Source: Sphingobacteriaceae bacterium
Lineage (GTDB): Bacteria; Bacteroidota; Bacteroidia; Sphingobacteriales; Sphingobacteriaceae
Length of the DNA: 64,000 bases
Assembly (NCBI GenBank): GCA_903642215.1
Contig: CAHJWG010000006.1
Span: 62,001-126,000 of the forward strand
Direction of reading: 5' to 3'
A model generated the notes under the pieces. That model saw only the letters and a list, made by a program, of their open reading frames with translations, did no database searches and was not told the origin of the DNA. Shown here one piece after another: positions 39,599-49,500 of this stretch (positions are counted from its first letter, which is position 1; each line of letters begins with the position of its first letter). Position numbers and translations under genes: made by a program.

Positions 39599-41125
39599 TT
39601 ACGACAACATTTTTTGGATATGTGTATAAAGCACAATATCCAAACCGTAAACATCCGGGCGGTAAACCAATTTTCCGTTTTCCGCCCAACAAGTGATGTA
39701 AGTTATATAAACCGGGACTTTTTTAGGCAAAGATAAACTCCTGGCTTTAGGATCGGTTTCCTGCATGTCTTTTTCAATCTGCTCATATTGCGATCCGTCG
39801 CCAAATAAAGTATGGGCCAGTTCTAACGGCTTTTCCAATCGTACACAACCATGGCTCACCGCACGCATATTTTGTTTAAAAGGAGCTTGTGCTGGCGTAT
39901 CGTGCAGGTAAACGCTGCTTTTATTCGGAAACAAAAACTTGATTTTTCCTAAAGCATTTCCTTCTCCGGATTGCTGTTTGAAACTATAACGATGATTGGT
40001 TTTTGAAACGGACGACCACTTAATTGTTTCCGGATTTTCTACTTTTTTACCATTTTCGTACACATCAATATTTTTGTTCGATAAATAATACGGATCGGCG
40101 GCAGCCTGTACAATTATTTCGTTGGATGCGATACTTTGCGGAATATTCCAGATCGGATTTACCTGAACGCTGTTGATTTCGCTGCTCAACTGCGGCGTTT
40201 CCCGGCTAAAAGGCACATCGCTAACTTTATCGGTTTCGCTGTATTCTTCAATTTTATCAGCATTAGTTTTGTTCCTGCCCTCTCCTACGCAAACTTTCAT
40301 ACTCAAAACGGAAGAATCATGATCCATCACATTCAAACCGAAATTTGCAATATTCACAATTACATACCTTTCTTCCAGCGGTTTATTTTTCCAGCGCAAA
40401 CGTTCCAGGTTAACTTTTAAAATCCGTTCGGTTTCGGTTTTCGTCATTCCCGGAGCCGTCGTACCCATTTGCAATGCTTTTTGTAAAGCGATATACTGAG
40501 GATTTTTAGGTTGAATGCTATCCAAAAAACTTTTAATATCCTTTGTTCCAAGCACATTTGTCATGTTCAAACTATCGGGCCGCTTGGTTTCGGTATAATA
40601 ACGCGCATAAATTTTCTTCGGGCTAACCACGCCAAACTGCAAAGCATTACTGTAATTAATGAGCGAATTTGCAGCCCTGATTTCAATTTCAGCCATCGTT
40701 TGATAAGCTTCCTCCTTAGTTTTGATACTGTTTTTACCGGTAAGTTTTTGTATCAGTTCTGCTATTTGCGGAGATTGAAACATCTTGGCATCCAAACCAT
40801 GCTCGCCTGCGCGTGCGTAATAAGTTTCGGCAACCTGTATCTCCTCTTTTGGCAGGTGCTGCATCACAAAAACCGGCGCAAAATTATGCTTCTGATAAAA
40901 TGCCGAAATCAGTTTTGGATTCGTCATCAAAGCTTTTTTTTCGATCAGCGTTTGCTGAAAAGCTGCTGAAAATTCCTCCGGATCCAGTTCCATAAAAACT
41001 TTATTCTGATATCTTTTGAAAAGTGTTTTAGCCATTTCCGAAGGCTGCTTTTTACAGCCGTCCACAATCAATAAAACAAAAAAGGACAGGAAAATAATTT
41101 TAGTATAACGGCTGATATTATTCAT
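39599..41125 (-). CDS. L,D-transpeptidase (YcbB/LdtD-like)
   Basis: A 508-aa secreted protein with a lipobox-like start (FFVLLIVDGCKK). The N-terminal 250 residues are helical, including SLINYSNALQFGVVSPKKIYARYY, typical of the scaffold domain of YcbB-like enzymes. The YkuD catalytic motif is HDTPAQAPFKQNMRAVSHGC, followed by VRLEKPLELA; the Cys of SHGCVR is the nucleophile. These proteins make 3-3 cross-links in peptidoglycan. The stop codon is part of the dispersed word at 39590-39602. The sister word also occurs within the gene (40735-40748). Confidence 0.88.
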   Translation of the reverse strand: MNNISRYTKIIFLSFFVLLIVDGCKKQPSEMAKTLFKRYQNKVFMELDPEEFSAAFQQTLIEKKALMTNPKLISAFYQKHNFAPVFVMQHLPKEEIQVAETYYARAGEHGLDAKMFQSPQIAELIQKLTGKNSIKTKEEAYQTMAEIEIRAANSLINYSNALQFGVVSPKKIYARYYTETKRPDSLNMTNVLGTKDIKSFLDSIQPKNPQYIALQKALQMGTTAPGMTKTETERILKVNLERLRWKNKPLEERYVIVNIANFGLNVMDHDSSVLSMKVCVGEGRNKTNADKIEEYSETDKVSDVPFSRETPQLSSEINSVQVNPIWNIPQSIASNEIIVQAAADPYYLSNKNIDVYENGKKVENPETIKWSSVSKTNHRYSFKQQSGEGNALGKIKFLFPNKSSVYLHDTPAQAPFKQNMRAVSHGCVRLEKPLELAHTLFGDGSQYEQIEKDMQETDPKARSLSLPKKVPVYITYITCWAENGKLVYRPDVYGLDIVLYTHIQKMLS

Positions 41126-41232
41126 TTTTAAATTTTATAAATGTGTAAATAAATACACTGGTTAGCTATTATATGTTTTAACGTTGATTACTGTTCATAG
41201 ATTATTTAACTAAGCTGCTGCCTTGGATTATG

Positions 41233-41276
41233 ATACTGTTTTTACCGGATAAAAATCATCATGATAAAAACAGTAT
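41233..41276. repeat. Inverted sister-word pair at the nuclease gene end
   Basis: ATACTGTTTTTACC (41233-41246) and GATAAAAACAGTAT (41263-41276) face each other with a 16-base gap. The right copy overlaps the stop codon (TGA) of the minus-strand nuclease gene. The stem has about 13 matched bases. Confidence 0.8.
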
Positions 41277-42736
41277 CAGAAATTTAACCTCCGCTTTGCT
41301 TTTGGCGTACCGCCGTAACGGGTAACTTCAATAGAATCCTGCACCGCTTTTGGCAGGTTAGAAAACAGATTGTAACCGGTACTTTTTTCTATATCCCGGA
41401 CAGAACAAACGTATTGCTGCCAGTTTGGGTTGATGCTGTTATCATTCGGCGTATCAATTGCAATTAACGTGGCGTTGCTGTTAATCCTTTTTAAATCCTG
41501 GTTACCGTTCGGGATGATTACCACAACTTTCCAAATATGTGCCGGCACGTTAATCCTTCCCTCATCAATCGTGGTTGTATAACCTTTAGAGCCGGTTCCG
41601 CCGGTTCCGTAACTTCCCATAATCACATAAACTTCGTTCCCGGATTGGATCTGGCTTCTGCAAAAACTCTCCAGATGTTCCCATGTCCGCTGGTTATTAT
41701 ACGGTGCCTGCGGGACAATGTTATCCATTAAAAATGTGGCAGAATTAGCATCCGAAGTATTTGTACGATCACCGGAAGGGCAGTTATGGCCTTTATCAAA
41801 ACCAGAATCTTTGTAGCTGTAATTCTGCGCTTCGTACCAGCCGGCCGGTAATTTTGTATCAGCCCTGAAATTGTTTAAACGGTCTGTCGAACCTAAATCA
41901 GTACTGCCCAAATGCCAGCAAACCCAGTTTGGGCCGCACCTGTCGCGGCTATAACTTTCTGTATAATAATTTTGGTTGATGAGGTAATTATTGTAATTAT
42001 TTATACTGGCCGTGGCACCGCTCGGGTTGCCGCATAATAAGTTATCGTTATCGTTTTTGGCTATGGAATGCTGGCTGATTGGCTTTGTCATTGCGATGGT
42101 ATCTCCGGTACTTACCGAAGTTCCTGCTTCATTTTCAATCTCCTGCGTGCCGCTGACGGTAAAATCATCAATATTGATTCTGTTTTTCCCGCCGGATAAT
42201 TTGCGGATTTCAAACCTTATTTTACCCGTTTTTTGCACGTTAAAAACAGCTGTTTGCAATTGGTGATTACTGCTCGAAATATTTTTACCAATTTGGATAA
42301 AAGTTTTACTGCCATTAATTGCGGCAAATAAACCCCAGGCAGAACTACCGTCGTGGCCGTAAGCAGCATGTTTTATCGTCACCGTAACAGCATTTTCCAC
42401 ATCAAAAAGCATACTGATTTTACCGTTATTTTTGATGCGGACAGCTTGCTTCCCGGTTTTATAATCTGCCTCGCTACTACCTGTTAACGCATCCGCCAGG
42501 TACCAGATACCTGTTTTAAAGTTCAAATTGCCGGCAGCGTAAGAGCCTTTATGTGCCTGTTCAAAATCTTCTGTTAAATTTTGGACGGCACCGTAATTTC
42601 CGCCATAACTTACTGCGGTTGGGTTTGCAGGAGGATTATTTGTTTGGCTGTTGTTTCCGCAGGAATTAAATAAGATGACGACAAGTAAAAGTATTAACCG
42701 ATAGCAATTTAAATTAACCGTGTACATTTTCTGCAA
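41276..42736 (-). CDS. Secreted DNA/RNA non-specific endonuclease lipoprotein
   Basis: A 486-aa lipoprotein (lipobox ILFNSC). A beta-rich region of about 160 residues (LTEDFEQAHKGSYAAGNLNF onward) precedes the nuclease domain from residue 240. That domain has the catalytic DKGHNCPSGDRTNTSD motif, a variant of DRGH with the His as general base, and SFCRSQIQSGNEVYVIMGSYG and the metal-binding Asn in DNIVPQAPYNNQRTWEHLE. It cuts DNA and RNA without sequence preference, outside the cell or in the periplasm, perhaps for nutrient use. Gene end is marked by the sister word. Confidence 0.88.
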   Translation of the reverse strand: MQKMYTVNLNCYRLILLLVVILFNSCGNNSQTNNPPANPTAVSYGGNYGAVQNLTEDFEQAHKGSYAAGNLNFKTGIWYLADALTGSSEADYKTGKQAVRIKNNGKISMLFDVENAVTVTIKHAAYGHDGSSAWGLFAAINGSKTFIQIGKNISSSNHQLQTAVFNVQKTGKIRFEIRKLSGGKNRINIDDFTVSGTQEIENEAGTSVSTGDTIAMTKPISQHSIAKNDNDNLLCGNPSGATASINNYNNYLINQNYYTESYSRDRCGPNWVCWHLGSTDLGSTDRLNNFRADTKLPAGWYEAQNYSYKDSGFDKGHNCPSGDRTNTSDANSATFLMDNIVPQAPYNNQRTWEHLESFCRSQIQSGNEVYVIMGSYGTGGTGSKGYTTTIDEGRINVPAHIWKVVVIIPNGNQDLKRINSNATLIAIDTPNDNSINPNWQQYVCSVRDIEKSTGYNLFSNLPKAVQDSIEVTRYGGTPKAKRRLNF

Positions 42737-42803
42737 GTAATTTCAAAACAAAACTACTGCTAAAAAGAGTATTAACCAACCTTAAAAAAGCTAAAAAAAA
42801 TAG
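42737..42803. other. Short AT-rich spacer
   Basis: Between the 58-aa ORF and the nuclease gene. Nothing but A/T runs is seen. Confidence 0.3.
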
Positions 42804-42980
42804 TCAAGAATAAAGGCAGTCCTCACATAAATCCAACCCAAAACTGGTATGGTTTATATTATCGCTGGCAACTAATTCAGTTTTACAGGAAGTACACAAT
42901 TTGGGTTGTGGTTTAAGGTTATCGGCATAAACAGCAATAGGCGGTTCGGCATTTTGTTCGTTGTTAAAATGTGTATTCAT
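42804..42980 (-). CDS. Small protein with two CxxC motifs, 58 aa
   Basis: ATG at 42980 gives a 58-residue product: MNTHFNNEQNAEPPIAVYAD, then LCTSCKTELVASDNINHTSF and LCEDCLYS. The two CxxC pairs 23 residues apart suggest a zinc ribbon. There is no signal peptide. It lies upstream of the nuclease gene on the same strand with a gap of about 70 bases. The family is not recognised; a structural metal-binding role is inferred only from the cysteines. Confidence 0.55.
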   Translation of the reverse strand: MNTHFNNEQNAEPPIAVYADNLKPQPKLCTSCKTELVASDNINHTSFGLDLCEDCLYS

Positions 42981-43241
42981 TGCAGTAATTATAATCGGGA
43001 TATATGCCGGTTATACAATTTTTGATCCTGGAATTCGGTTAAGTCAAAAGTTACTATTTGCTGTGTTTTTATGCGGATGGCTGTAGAAATATTTCTATAA
43101 AAGAAGCATTACATTTTATCCTTTTGGGGAAAAACAGTAACATAAAAGGTACTTATCAACGCTTTGATTTGGAAATGATAAAGACTGTTTTTATACCGAT
43201 AAAAACAGTATGGAAATTATTTTAAATGCTATCCTGAGAAA
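42981..43241. other. Intergenic region with word copies
   Basis: No gene. It carries TATAAAAGAAGCAT (43096-43109) and GATAAAAACAGTAT (43198-43211) with a partial partner at 43185, so both dialects of the word lie within about 110 bp. Confidence 0.5.
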
Positions 43242-43272
43242 TTTGCTACCGTAAAACTTTTTGTTAGTTTTG
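43242..43272 (+). promoter_or_regulatory. Bacteroidota promoter of tRNA-Ala
   Basis: TTTG (43242-43245), 19 bases, then TAGTTTTG (43265-43272) exactly fit the -33/-7 consensus. The tRNA starts eleven bases later. Confidence 0.75.
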
Positions 43273-43282
43273 CAACCACAAC

Positions 43283-43356
43283 GGGGGATTAGCTCAGCTG
43301 GCTAGAGCGTTTGCATGGCATGCAAGAGGTCATCGGTTCGACTCCGATATTCTCCA
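43283..43356 (+). tRNA. tRNA-Ala (GGC anticodon)
   Basis: A 74-nt cloverleaf: acceptor GGGGGAT pairs with ATTCTCC (two G-T wobbles), D arm AGCTCAGCTGGCTAGAGC, anticodon loop ATGGCAT with GGC at 43317-43319, T arm ATCGG-TTCGACT-CCGAT, discriminator A43356. CCA is not encoded. A promoter and a terminator flank it. Confidence 0.96.
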
Positions 43357-43365
43357 CGGATTGAT

Positions 43366-43402
43366 AATTAAGGCTTTACGAGGTTTCGTAAAGCCTTAAT
43401 TA
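43366..43402 (+). terminator. Terminator after tRNA-Ala
   Basis: AATTAAGGCTTTACGA and its complement TCGTAAAGCCTTAATT form a stem of about 16 bp with a tiny loop (43367-43400), followed by ATTTGT. Confidence 0.88.
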
Positions 43403-43558
43403 TTTGTAATAACATATATAAAAATAGTTTGAAACAGTTTTTAGAACGTTTAATATCATTTTAAAACCAATACTGATATTATTAAAAAAGCCCTTGTTTA
43501 TTGGCTTATCGAACCATAACTTTTAGATGATCGAAGATATTAAAGCTTCTTGCCTGAT

Positions 43559-44899
43559 CTAACTCATTCTCAAAGCTTGTTTTTCAACCTCTTCCTCTTC
43601 TAATTCTGCTAATTTTTGAATATGCCTATCGATATTTAAGAATTGCAGGACTAACCAGGCCAAGGCCAAAAATGAAACGAAGAACAAAAGTGTAATTTCC
43701 CAATTAAAATTCTCTTTTACAGGCCCAATCAATGCAGCCCCGGCTATAGACCCCATGGCACCCATCGTCATATAAATCGTAAACTGACTGGCCGAAACGT
43801 TCCTGGAACAGCACTGCATGGCGATAGCAAATACGCCGATTTTTGCAAAAGCGTTAAACAGCCGATAAGTAACTATAAAACCATATAACAAATTGGTGTT
43901 ATGCCAGTAAGATTTTGAAACATCTAACAAAATTACCATGCCCATAATCATAAAGAAGTAGATATTGATCATGCGCTTTTTGCCAAATTTTTCGATCAGC
44001 CAGCCGCCGGCAAGCATCCCCACAATCCCTCCGAATAAATCTGCGCTGGCAAAAACCTGCGAATAGAAAACATTAGTCCAACCGGTTATTTTTACAGCAA
44101 AAATAGGTAGCAGCGTTTCAAAAAAGTTGTAAGATCCTTGGGTGATAAACAGCAGGACAACAACCAGCAAGGAGTTGCGCAGGCGGAAAACTTTATATAA
44201 TGCGGTTAGAATAGTTGCCCAACTGGTCATTTGCATTTTTTGGGATTCCAATGAAGCTGTTCCGGGCGTAAACGGTAATATTTTCTCGCCTTTTTGTTCT
44301 CTCAATAATAATGGTACAACTGTGATGATAACAACCATTAAACAAAGCGCTAATATGGCAGCTTCAAAACTATATTCTTTTAAAATCCAACTACATAATA
44401 CAAGCGATAAAGAGCTGCCAACCATCCTGGAACCTTGCATATATCCGTTTGCACGAGCCTGCTGATCGTCCGGGATAACATCTACCGCCATGGCATCTCC
44501 TGCCGCATCCTGTATGGCACCGAAAGAAGATACAACGAAAGCCGCGCCCATAAATAAATTGAGATTATTTAAAGGATCGGGTACAAAAGCCATGGCGATA
44601 AGACTCAGGATCAAACCTAAATGCCCTAAAAGTACCCAGGGCCTTTTCCTACCCATCGGTAAATAAGTATAACGATCCATGAGGGGAGCCACTACGAATT
44701 TAAAAGTCCAGGGCAGGGAACAAGCCACCGCGAAACCACCGATCTGGCCGGGCGATTTTCCTTCCATTGCCATCCAAGCCGGCAAACCGATAAACAGCAT
44801 CCCTTGCGGAAGCCCTTCTGTAAAATATAACGCCGTAAAATTAAAGTATCTTAAAAAAGCACTTTCGGATAGTGCCGGTAAAGTAATCTTTGATCGCAT
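43559..44899 (-). CDS. AmpG-like MFS transporter
   Basis: A 446-aa carrier with about twelve helices. The start region FNFTALYFTEGLPQGMLFIGL, the loop WTFKFVVAPLMDRYTYLPMGRKRPW and IQDAAGDAMAVDVIPDDQQA are close to the AmpG/SLC33 branch of the major facilitator family, which imports muropeptides or anhydro-sugars. It ends in a charged tail (LEEEEVEKQALRMS). It lies directly downstream of a SusD/SusC pair on the same strand, so it probably brings the product of that outer-membrane system across the inner membrane. The imported compound is not known. Confidence 0.82.
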   Translation of the reverse strand: MRSKITLPALSESAFLRYFNFTALYFTEGLPQGMLFIGLPAWMAMEGKSPGQIGGFAVACSLPWTFKFVVAPLMDRYTYLPMGRKRPWVLLGHLGLILSLIAMAFVPDPLNNLNLFMGAAFVVSSFGAIQDAAGDAMAVDVIPDDQQARANGYMQGSRMVGSSLSLVLCSWILKEYSFEAAILALCLMVVIITVVPLLLREQKGEKILPFTPGTASLESQKMQMTSWATILTALYKVFRLRNSLLVVVLLFITQGSYNFFETLLPIFAVKITGWTNVFYSQVFASADLFGGIVGMLAGGWLIEKFGKKRMINIYFFMIMGMVILLDVSKSYWHNTNLLYGFIVTYRLFNAFAKIGVFAIAMQCCSRNVSASQFTIYMTMGAMGSIAGAALIGPVKENFNWEITLLFFVSFLALAWLVLQFLNIDRHIQKLAELEEEEVEKQALRMS

Positions 44900-44932
44900 C
44901 AGGACTTTATGTTTATTATATTTTGGCTGAGG

Positions 44933-46360
44933 TTATTGAAAGATTGATACTTTGGTAAACTGGTCGGGCAACGGGCTGGGTACATTCGGGTTTGTGTTGA
45001 TCTCGTCCTGAGGGTAAATAAATCTTTGCGGTTTTTTGCTTCCAACGTACAAAGGTATCGGTAATTGTACCATCGGAATAGCTGATGCGAGCCGGCGGTA
45101 ATCATTAAATGCTTCGTATTGCATCAAAAAAACGATGTAACGCTGACTGATAATTTCGTAAAGCAATGCCGTTTGTACAGTTGCCTGGTTGGATGGATTT
45201 GCGATGCCGGCTGTACCAAAGTCATTTAAAGTGTAAGCATCGTACTTGCGATCTGTAGCAGAAAAAATTTTACCGTTGATGTAACCTGTTGCCAGCCCCA
45301 ACCTCACTAAATTTAAAGCTGCCAGGGCGGAGTTAGCTTCGCCGAGACGGGCTTGTGCTTCGGCAATAATCAACTGATTTTCATAATAAGTTAAGATAGG
45401 GTGCGGGGCATTAGCTACGAAAGCTCCGTCCGTTGTATTCGGATCCAAACTTCCCGGCGCAGTAATACCTACTTTTATGTAATGATTATACAACGCTCTT
45501 TCGTTCGTTTTTGTATTTGCAGAGTTGATGCGCGACCGCATCAATACAGGTAAAAAAGCACCGTCAAAACCTGTATCGCCGGTATGGCTAACTCTAAAAA
45601 AATCATAATTTTGGTTGGTATCAACGCCCTGGCTATTGCCATGCGGCACAAGTGCATCACCGCTTGTATTTGCAATACCCAAATTGGCGCTCGCTATTGC
45701 CTGGGCATACTGGCCGGTATGAAGATATAACCTGGCTTTCAGCGTATAAGCAGCAGCTTTCCATTTTGCTACGTTGCCCTGATAAATAAAATCCTGCCCG
45801 CTAAAAGCTAACCCGGTTGGGGAAGAGAGATTGGTTATAGCATTGTTTAATGTAGTTTGTAGAGATGCGTATATATCTGCCTGTTTATCAAATGCGGGCG
45901 TAGGGAATTTATTTTCATCAAAAGCCTGACTATACGGCACATCGCCATATAGTGCCGTTGCCTTCGCGATAGCCAATGCTTCCAAAACCTGGCCCACTCC
46001 TTTTACCCATTTATCGCCAACAATATCAGCTTTGGTTTGGAGCAGCCTGGCCTGGCCGGCAACCGGATAAAGCGTACCCCAGCTAAAAATTTGGGAAGAT
46101 ACAAGATACTGCGCGTAGCCCTGATGCGCGCGCGATAAGCCGTTTAATTCGCCTGCCCAAATAGATGCAATCCGGACGTCTGTATCTTCATAAAGAAAAG
46201 ATACGCCAAGAAGCGTGCCCGACAACAATGTTCTAACATCTACATCCGTAACCGCGTTTGGATTGGTTTGGATATCGTTCTCGTTAAAAATTTTTTTGCA
46301 GCCAGCTAAACCGGAACTGAGCAAAACAGCAATAAATATATAGGGAAATAAGGTTTTCAT
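44933..46360 (-). CDS. SusD/RagB-family outer-membrane lipoprotein
   Basis: A 475-aa lipoprotein (lipobox SSGLAGC). It begins after the lipobox with NENDIQTNPNAVTDVDVRTLL and carries the TPR-like helical repeats of SusD-like proteins, such as LEALAIAKATALYGDVPYSQAF and KWKAAAYTLKARLYLHTGQYAQAIASANLG, then a C-terminal part with SQRYIVFLMQYEAFNDYRRL. These proteins are surface lids that hand nutrients to the SusC pore. The SusC gene is upstream, about 180 bases away, with a palindromic element in the gap. This is the RagB-like branch. Confidence 0.9.
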   Translation of the reverse strand: MKTLFPYIFIAVLLSSGLAGCKKIFNENDIQTNPNAVTDVDVRTLLSGTLLGVSFLYEDTDVRIASIWAGELNGLSRAHQGYAQYLVSSQIFSWGTLYPVAGQARLLQTKADIVGDKWVKGVGQVLEALAIAKATALYGDVPYSQAFDENKFPTPAFDKQADIYASLQTTLNNAITNLSSPTGLAFSGQDFIYQGNVAKWKAAAYTLKARLYLHTGQYAQAIASANLGIANTSGDALVPHGNSQGVDTNQNYDFFRVSHTGDTGFDGAFLPVLMRSRINSANTKTNERALYNHYIKVGITAPGSLDPNTTDGAFVANAPHPILTYYENQLIIAEAQARLGEANSALAALNLVRLGLATGYINGKIFSATDRKYDAYTLNDFGTAGIANPSNQATVQTALLYEIISQRYIVFLMQYEAFNDYRRLASAIPMVQLPIPLYVGSKKPQRFIYPQDEINTNPNVPSPLPDQFTKVSIFQ

Positions 46361-46413
46361 AGTTCGCTTTTATGGCTTGGAGCTTATTTTAATTTTCACA
46401 ACGGATGTGAGGG

Positions 46414-46507
46414 ATGCTTCTTTTATGCCTGTAAATTCTGTTTCTGTTTTGACCATCGATTTAAAAAGCAGGAGCGTTTGCTGATTTTTAGGTGATAAAA
46501 GAAGCAT
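46414..46507. repeat. Word-bounded palindromic element between susD and susC
   Basis: ATGCTTCTTTTATG (46414-46427) and GATAAAAGAAGCAT (46494-46507) form the ends of a 94-bp element; inside lie TGTAAATTCTG and TTTTTAGGTG as in the element at 55823. It could weaken read-through between the two genes. Confidence 0.75.
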
Positions 46508-46538
46508 AGCAATAATCTGTAGAAATTTAAATACGCCC

Positions 46539-49500
46539 TTAATATTTTATGGTGATTGATAATAACAGTGATTTGGTATCCGGGTTGGTAAACCAGTCCT
46601 GCCCCCTGGATAAACCGGCCCCGGTTACATTTACTTCAGGATCTGTGCCGCTGTATTTCGTCCACAACACCAAATTTCTTCCGGTTACGCTAAAATCAAT
46701 GCTGGATAAACGTGTGAAACTTTTAAACTTAGGCGAATGTAAACTGTAAGTAACCGTTATTTCGCGGATTCGGGAAGCACTTCCGTCCTCTACAAATTGT
46801 TTATAAGATGCCGTGTTTGATGCTGTGCCTCTGCCCTGCCACCATGCTTGATTAATCGCTACAGGCCCCGCACCGAAATCTTTTATCTGGCCCTGAAAAG
46901 CCGTACCGGCCGGAATTAAATTGCCATTAACATCTTTTAACCCTCCTGCCGGTGCAACTACCGTATTACCCTGATCGCCGTAAGTACCAAACGCATTTAA
47001 AGAGCCATGAGTTCCGTTAAAGATGTCATTGCCCGAAACTCTATCGAAAAGTATATATACAGATAGGTCTCTGTAAGAAAATGTGGTGCCTAAACCTCCG
47101 CGCCATTTAGGGTTTGGGTTGCCGATAATTTCAACACCGTTGCCTGCCTGCGGGAAACCGTTTGCATCCAAAATATATTTTCCTGATTTATCCTTCAAAA
47201 AATCTGTTGATAGAAATACGCCAAACGGCTGCCCGGGAATTAAAGAAGCATTTTCGATGAAGCTGTCCGGCAAGGTATAGGCTGTAGCACCCGCCAGGGA
47301 AACTACTTTGTTTAGATTTTTAGAGAAATTTGCAGCAACATTCCATTTAAAACCATTAAACCTTAACACATCGCCGCTGGCTTCCAACTCAATACCTTTG
47401 TTTTGCAAGACGGCGGCGTTGGTATTTCTTACCGTAAAGCCTGTTGCATTGGGTACGCTGATCGGTAAAATCACATCTTTGGTACGGTTTGTATAACCGG
47501 TTGCCGAAAAACTAATACGGTTTTTAAAGAATCGAAAATCAATCCCTACTTCAGTTTCCGTTTTAATCTCGGGCCGTAAAAAATCGTTGCCTTCTGTCGT
47601 ACTCCTCACATAACCGCCGTTATATAATTGACTTACTGCCGATAAACCGCTCAGAAAAGTATCTTTATAACCAGCCGGACCGAAAGTTGTAAAGTTTTGA
47701 TAAGGTTGCGGCTGGATTCCTACCTGTCCCCAAGTTAGTCTCAGCTTGCCGAAGCTTAAAACAGAACTCTCATTAAATAATTTTAAATCGCTGAACTGCC
47801 ACGCTAACGCAGCCGAAGGAAAGAAAAAACTATTTTTTGTTTTCGACCCAAAAGTTGAAGCACTTTCGTTTCTGCCGGTCAGGGTTAAATATAACGTATT
47901 GTAAGCTTCAAGGTCTACCTGCCCGTAAAACGCATAAGTTCGGATTAGCGAGTTGTAATTACTGGCCGATAGATTTGAATTCAGTGCATTTGTGAGAATA
48001 TCCGGCGCAGCAGGAATAATTAAATTGGTAATTGCATCCGACAAGTTTGCCCGCCTACGGCTATTGTAATTGAAACCAGCCAGAAACGATCCGCCAAAAT
48101 TATCATTAAGCTTCTTTTTCGCTACAGCAAACAAATCGGTATTAAATTGCCCTTCTGTAATCCAGTTTTTAGAAAGATATCCGTTTGCAAAATTTGCCGA
48201 ATTGCGGGCAAAACGTTCCAACCGGTTATCTGTAAAATTATCAATACCAAACCGGCCTGTCGCAGTCAGCCAATCTGCAGGTGTTACGTTAAGTTCTACC
48301 GTACCGATCAAACGGTCTACATCACTTGTGTTGCGGTTATTTTCGATATTCCATAACGGGTTGGCATAAATGGTACTTAAATCTTTACCCAAAGGATTCC
48401 GATAAGATACATGTGCGTTTGGGAAAATCTGGCCGCCTGGATCTGTAAAAGTACCGGTAAAAGAAGCATTGTTAAAATCCGCAGGCGTGCGCAAACTGCT
48501 CAATAAAATCCCATCCACGTTGTCGCCCTCCTGCACGCGCGAAGAATTTACTTTACTGTAACCCACATTTGCACTGGCCCGAAACCAGTTTGTAAACCGG
48601 CTGCTTACGTTAACCCTGGCTGTTTTACGGTTATAATCACTAAATGATTTTACAACGCCGTCCTGATTCAAATCTGCGTAGCTGATCAGGAAATTCGATT
48701 TTTCGTTGCCGCCGCTGATCGTTAAATTGTTTTCCAAAAAATGGCCGGTTTGAAAAGCATCTTCTGCATGATTGTAAGTATCCGTAGCATTTTTCCCTCC
48801 GTGAGGATTAGCCGCAGTACCGGAAGCGATGGCATAACGCCTGCTTCCATCCGGGAACGTAACAAAACCCTGATAACCCGGAGCAGCAGGATCTGTGATA
48901 AAAACATCGGTACCGCCACTCCTGCCGGAAATTAAATCGCCAAAGCTTACCCTGTTTCCTTGCATGTAAAGGCCGTTAGAGCCTTGCCCGTAATTGTGCT
49001 GGAGCGGGTGCATTTTATTTACCCTGTCAAAAGAAGCAGTAGATTTTAGGGAAATATTTAATTTCCCGTTGGTGTTTTTTCCTTTTTTAGTGGTGATGAT
49101 AATCACGCCGTTAGCAGCCCTTGTCCCCCAAAGTGCAGCTGCGGAAGCACCTTTTAAAACTTCTACACGCTCGATATCTTCCGGATTGATATCATTAATA
49201 CGTGATTGCTGAACGATGCCGTTGGTTTTAGAAGCACCTAAATTATCGCTGGAATTACTAACCGGCATCCCGTCAACAATAAACAGCGGCTGCGCGTTTC
49301 CGCTAATCGTATTTTGCCCTCTTATCTGGATGTAAGCTCCCGCACCGGGGTCGCCACCGTTCCGGGTAATTAAAACGCCGGAAGCTTTGCCGCTCAATCC
49401 CGTTAAAACACTTGTTTCGCCGGATTGCGCAATGTCGTTTCCTTTTACGGTTGAAGCGGAAGAAGCAAATTTATCCCGTTCACCTTTGATGCCGAGCGCA

